This document shows positions 61,376 through 64,000 of a stretch of DNA of 64,000 bases, in pieces. Source of the DNA: Marinospirillum sp035271045. Its GTDB lineage: Bacteria > Pseudomonadota > Gammaproteobacteria > Pseudomonadales > Halomonadaceae. The position numbers and the translations under genes are program-made. The notes below the pieces were generated by a model. It did not search any database. It had not been told where the DNA came from and saw nothing but the letters and a program-made list of their open reading frames with translations. The stretch is from positions 1 through 64,000 of the forward strand of contig NZ_DATESC010000021.1 in NCBI RefSeq assembly GCF_035271045.1. The letters are read 5' to 3'. Position 1 is the first letter of the stretch; every line of letters begins with the position of its first letter.

Positions 61376-62377
61376 TTAGGCAGTTGCCTTGTCGTCGTTC
61401 TTCAAACTAGCGGGTGGCCAGTTCTCTAACCGCATACCCAAGGATAAACCACGGGCTGCAAGAACATCCTTGATTTCAGTCAGGGACTTTTTACCCAAAT
61501 TCGGAGTCTTCAACAGCTCTACTTCTGTACGCTGAATAAGATCACCGATGTAGTAAATATTCTCGGCTTTTAGGCAGTTAGCAGAACGGACAGTCAATTC
61601 AAGATCATCCACCGGGCGGAGTAGGACAGGATCAATTTGATCTTCCTCTTCTTCCGGCTCTTGTTGTTTGTCTGCTTCTAGGTCAACAAAGGCAGCTAGT
61701 TGCTCTTGGAGAATAGTGGCAGCACGACGGATCGATTCTTCAGGATCCAAAGTGCCGTCAGTTTCCAATTCTAGTACCAGTTTGTCTAAGTCTGTGCGCT
61801 GCTCTACACGAGCAGATTCAACAGTATAAGCAACCCGAGTAACTGGACTAAAAGTAGCATCTAACGCTAGACGACCAATCGGACGGGTTTCGTCTTCATC
61901 AGTCTGACGAGCATCAGCCGCAACATAGCCACGGCCAGATTGTACACGAAGGGTCATGTTTAATGATGCGCCTTCGTTTAAATTGGCAATAACTAGCTCT
62001 GGGTTGATGATCTCTATATCGTGATCACCTTTAATGTCACCAGCAGTAACAACACCCGGGCCTTTTTTGCTCAGCGTCAGAATAGCTTCATCACGGCTAA
62101 ACATTTTCACCGCAACTTGCTTTAAATTCAAAAGAATCTCGATAACATCCTCTTGAACACCTTCAATAGCACTGTATTCGTGCTCAACCCCTTCTATATC
62201 GGCCTCGACAATCGCGCAACCGGGCATCGAAGAAAGAAGAATACGACGCAGAGCATTCCCAAGGGTATGTCCGAAACCACGCTCAAAAGGTTCGAGAATG
62301 ATTTTTGCACGAGTCGGACTAATGGTCTCGACTTTTATGTCACGAGGGCGAAGAAACTCTGTCACTGAACGCTGCAT
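61376..62377 (-). CDS. rpoA: DNA-directed RNA polymerase alpha subunit
   Basis: A 333-residue RpoA. The N-terminal assembly domain (1-235) has LEPFERGFGHTLGNALRRILLSSMPG; an acidic linker (EPEEEEDQID, about 240-250) leads to the C-terminal domain (about 255-320) with LELTVRSANCLKAENI and the helix-hairpin-helix TPNLGKKSLTEIKDVLAARGL, which contacts UP elements and activators. It lies 36 bases after rpsD, as in other gammaproteobacteria. Confidence 0.98.
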   Translation of the reverse strand: MQRSVTEFLRPRDIKVETISPTRAKIILEPFERGFGHTLGNALRRILLSSMPGCAIVEADIEGVEHEYSAIEGVQEDVIEILLNLKQVAVKMFSRDEAILTLSKKGPGVVTAGDIKGDHDIEIINPELVIANLNEGASLNMTLRVQSGRGYVAADARQTDEDETRPIGRLALDATFSPVTRVAYTVESARVEQRTDLDKLVLELETDGTLDPEESIRRAATILQEQLAAFVDLEADKQQEPEEEEDQIDPVLLRPVDDLELTVRSANCLKAENIYYIGDLIQRTEVELLKTPNLGKKSLTEIKDVLAARGLSLGMRLENWPPASLKNDDKATA

Positions 62378-62413
62378 AGAAACACCTGTTTAGCTGCCTG
62401 ACGGTTACCCCAA

Positions 62414-63034
62414 TTACTTGGAGTAAAGCTCGACGATAAGGTTTTCGTTAATTTCACCAGAAAGATCCGTACGTTCAGGCTTAGACTTGAATGTACCTTC
62501 TAACTTAGTGGAGTCAACTTCAACCCAAGAAACGTCAGAACGCTGACCAGACAATTGCAATGCACTTTTAATGCGTAACTGCTGTTTTGCCTTCTCACGC
62601 ACGGAAATGACATCACCGGGCTGAACTTGGTAAGAAGGAATATTAACTGTCTTACCATTAACTGTAAGTGACTTGTGGCTTACTAATTGACGTGCTTCTG
62701 CACGCGTAGAACCAAAGCCCATACGATAAACTACGTTGTCTAAACGCGCTTCTAGAAGTTGCAGAAGGTTTACACCCGTTGCACCTTTAAGACGATCGGC
62801 TGACTTGTAGTAATTACGAAATTGCTTTTCTAGCACGCCATACATACGACGTACTTTTTGTTTTTCACGGAGCTGTAGACCGTAGTCTGATAGACGACCG
62901 CGACGCTGACCATGTTGGCCAGGTACTGCTTCAGATTTACACTTCTTTTCATAAGCGGTTACACCACTTTTGAGTAGAAGGTCTGTTCCCTCACGACGAG
63001 AGAGTTTACATTTTGGACCTAGGTAACGAGCCAT
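62414..63034 (-). CDS. rpsD: 30S ribosomal protein S4
   Basis: A 206-residue S4: MARYLGPKCKLSRREGTDL, GQHGQRRGRLSDYGLQLREKQKVRR, and the S4 RNA-binding domain (about 95-160; LEARLDNVVYRMGFGSTRAEARQLVSHK). Length equals E. coli S4. In E. coli S4 represses its own operon by binding the rpsM leader; whether this holds here is not shown. Confidence 0.98.
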   Translation of the reverse strand: MARYLGPKCKLSRREGTDLLLKSGVTAYEKKCKSEAVPGQHGQRRGRLSDYGLQLREKQKVRRMYGVLEKQFRNYYKSADRLKGATGVNLLQLLEARLDNVVYRMGFGSTRAEARQLVSHKSLTVNGKTVNIPSYQVQPGDVISVREKAKQQLRIKSALQLSGQRSDVSWVEVDSTKLEGTFKSKPERTDLSGEINENLIVELYSK

Positions 63035-63046
63035 GAGTCTGCCTCC

Positions 63047-63430
63047 TTATACGCGGCGTTTCTTCGGTGGACGACAACCGTTGTGTGGAATCGGGGTCAC
63101 ATCGGTAATATTGGTGACCTTGAAACCAGCGGCGTTCAGGGCACGAACGGCAGATTCACGACCAGGACCTGGGCCCTTGACCATTACGTCGACGTTCTTC
63201 AGACCATACTCGGCTGCCACTGTAGCGGCACGTTCGCTAGCAACCTGTGCTGCGAACGGGGTGCTCTTACGAGAACCACGAAAACCCGAACCACCAGCAG
63301 TAGCCCAAGATAGGGTATTGCCCTGGCGGTCAGTTATCGTAATGATGGTGTTGTTAAAAGAGGCGTGGATATGGGCAATCCCATCCACCACCGACTTTTT
63401 AACTTTTTTACGAGTACGCGGGTTAGCCAT
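63047..63430 (-). CDS. rpsK: 30S ribosomal protein S11
   Basis: A 127-residue S11: VVDGIAHIHASFNNTIITITDRQGN, SGFRGSRKSTPFAAQVASE and the C-terminal IPHNGCRPPKKRRV. The ATG at 63430 (MANPRTRKK) matches the family start and has AGGA ten bases upstream; an in-frame ATG at 63454 would add eight residues and is unlikely. It lies 61 bases after rpsM and 12 before rpsD. Confidence 0.97.
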   Translation of the reverse strand: MANPRTRKKVKKSVVDGIAHIHASFNNTIITITDRQGNTLSWATAGGSGFRGSRKSTPFAAQVASERAATVAAEYGLKNVDVMVKGPGPGRESAVRALNAAGFKVTNITDVTPIPHNGCRPPKKRRV

Positions 63431-63491
63431 AGTACTTTTTTCCTGAATATTCACGAATGAGCGCGTATTAAAAAACTACACGCACATTGGC

Positions 63492-63848
63492 TTATTTACG
63501 AATTGGTTTACGCGGGCCTTTACGGGTACGCGCATTAGTTTTGGTGCGCTGACCACGAACAGGAAGATTGCGACGGTGGCGAATACCACGGTTACAGCCT
63601 AAGTCCATCAGACGCTTAATACTCATGGTTACTTCACGGCGCAAATCACCTTCTACAGTGTAAGCAGCGACTTCACCACGAAGATTGTCGAGTTCTTCAA
63701 CTGACAAATCACCAATTTTACGAGTTGGTTCAATTCCGGACTTTTTACAGATAGCCTGCGAACGGGTTTTACCAATACCAAAGATATAAGTAAGAGAAAT
63801 CACCGTATGTTTATTGTCCGGAATGTTGACACCAGCAATACGTGCCAT
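63492..63848 (-). CDS. rpsM: 30S ribosomal protein S13
   Basis: A 118-residue S13: MARIAGVNIPDNKHTVISLTY, the helix-two-turn-helix region, DLGCNRGIRHRRNLPVRGQRTKTNARTR and the basic tail KGPRKPIRK. GGAG lies nine bases before the ATG. It is the first gene of the alpha operon and follows rpmJ by 135 bases. Confidence 0.98.
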   Translation of the reverse strand: MARIAGVNIPDNKHTVISLTYIFGIGKTRSQAICKKSGIEPTRKIGDLSVEELDNLRGEVAAYTVEGDLRREVTMSIKRLMDLGCNRGIRHRRNLPVRGQRTKTNARTRKGPRKPIRK

Positions 63849-63914
63849 TCAAATTACTCCGATTCCAAGCCGATAATTATCGACTCCAGTTTTTATGTCC
63901 ATAAAGGGCGAAAA

Positions 63915-63947
63915 AGCATACCCCTTGACAAGAAAAATATCAAGGGG
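63915..63947 (-). promoter_or_regulatory. Leader hairpin and possible promoter before rpsM
   Basis: A perfect eight-base stem CCCCTTGA/TCAAGGGG with an 11-base loop (63921-63947) lies in the rpmJ-rpsM gap. On the coding strand TTGATA (63938-63943) and TATGCT (63915-63920) are 17 bases apart, which fits a sigma-70 promoter overlapping the hairpin. Either a promoter, an attenuator or an S4 regulatory structure is possible; I cannot choose. Confidence 0.35.
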
Positions 63948-63983
63948 TTGCTTAACAAGACCTTTTATGATCCTGTCCAGGGA

Positions 63984-64000
63984 TTAACCCTGGCGCTGTT
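63984..64000 (-). CDS. rpmJ: 50S ribosomal protein L36, last four codons and stop
   Basis: The window edge cuts this gene. Reading the minus strand from 63998 gives Gln-Arg-Gln-Gly-stop (TAA at 63984-63986), the usual C-terminus of L36 (HKQRQG), and the two preceding bases AA fit the end of a Lys codon. Its place directly before rpsM is the normal gammaproteobacterial order (secY-rpmJ-rpsM). Only position and these four residues support the call. Confidence 0.75.

Overview
The window is chromosomal DNA from a gammaproteobacterium, most likely of the Pseudomonadales/Oceanospirillales group with a moderately AT-rich genome. The evidence is gene content and order: oxyR-recG-HDOD gene, a D-2-hydroxyglutarate dehydrogenase gene divergent from serA, xseB-ispA-dxs, ssb and an MFS gene facing uvrA, and the rpsM-rpsK-rpsD-rpoA-rplQ block preceded by the end of rpmJ. 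This matches what I recall of Pseudomonas-type genomes. I cannot name a species.

Layout. (1) 1-8824, minus strand: a tightly packed aromatic-degradation operon. In transcription order it encodes a meta-cleavage product hydrolase, a LigA-like and a LigB-like extradiol dioxygenase subunit, a Rieske ferredoxin, the alpha and beta subunits of a ring-hydroxylating dioxygenase, a cis-dihydrodiol dehydrogenase, a nitronate monooxygenase-like flavoprotein, a 2-keto-4-pentenoate hydratase, a feruloyl-CoA-synthase-like ligase and the start of acetaldehyde dehydrogenase. Together these would dihydroxylate, rearomatise, open and shorten an aromatic ring to acetyl-CoA; the aldolase and a ferredoxin reductase are not in the window. 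A dienelactone-hydrolase-like gene is divergent from it. (2) 9838-12025: a dead IS3-family element and an AraC-type regulator. (3) 12162-32411: core genes and signalling genes: zapB, rimI, leuA, a chemoreceptor, a DUF389 membrane protein, a GGDEF-EAL protein, an HDOD protein, recG, oxyR, dxs, ispA, xseB, D2HGDH and serA. (4) 32494-39071, minus strand: an envelope cluster of lipoproteins (LpoB-like, LPP20-like, COG3014-like), a MltC-like lytic transglycosylase and an alpha/beta hydrolase. (5) 39294-47790: glcB, a QseBC-like two-component system with a PepSY protein, crcB, ligB and an aldehyde dehydrogenase. (6) 47899-55604, minus strand: a surface/secretion operon encoding a TPR beta-barrel protein, a FecR-domain protein with a C-terminal barrel-like domain, a filamentous-haemagglutinin-type exoprotein (TpsA) and its transporter (TpsB). 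(7) 55771-64000: ssb, an MFS transporter, uvrA and the alpha ribosomal-protein operon.

The aromatic operon and the TpsA region look poorer in G+C than the housekeeping part. Bases counted in single 60-base lines: 21 G/C at 1021-1080, 19 at 2401-2460 and 19 at 50581-50640, against 30 at 14041-14100 and 33 at 24001-24060. This, plus the broken insertion sequence at the operon's edge, suggests that the catabolic block was acquired.

No gene-free stretch exceeds 300 bases; the longest are 39072-39293 and 30966-31181, both upstream regions. I saw no tRNA, rRNA, CRISPR array, prophage or recognisable riboswitch.
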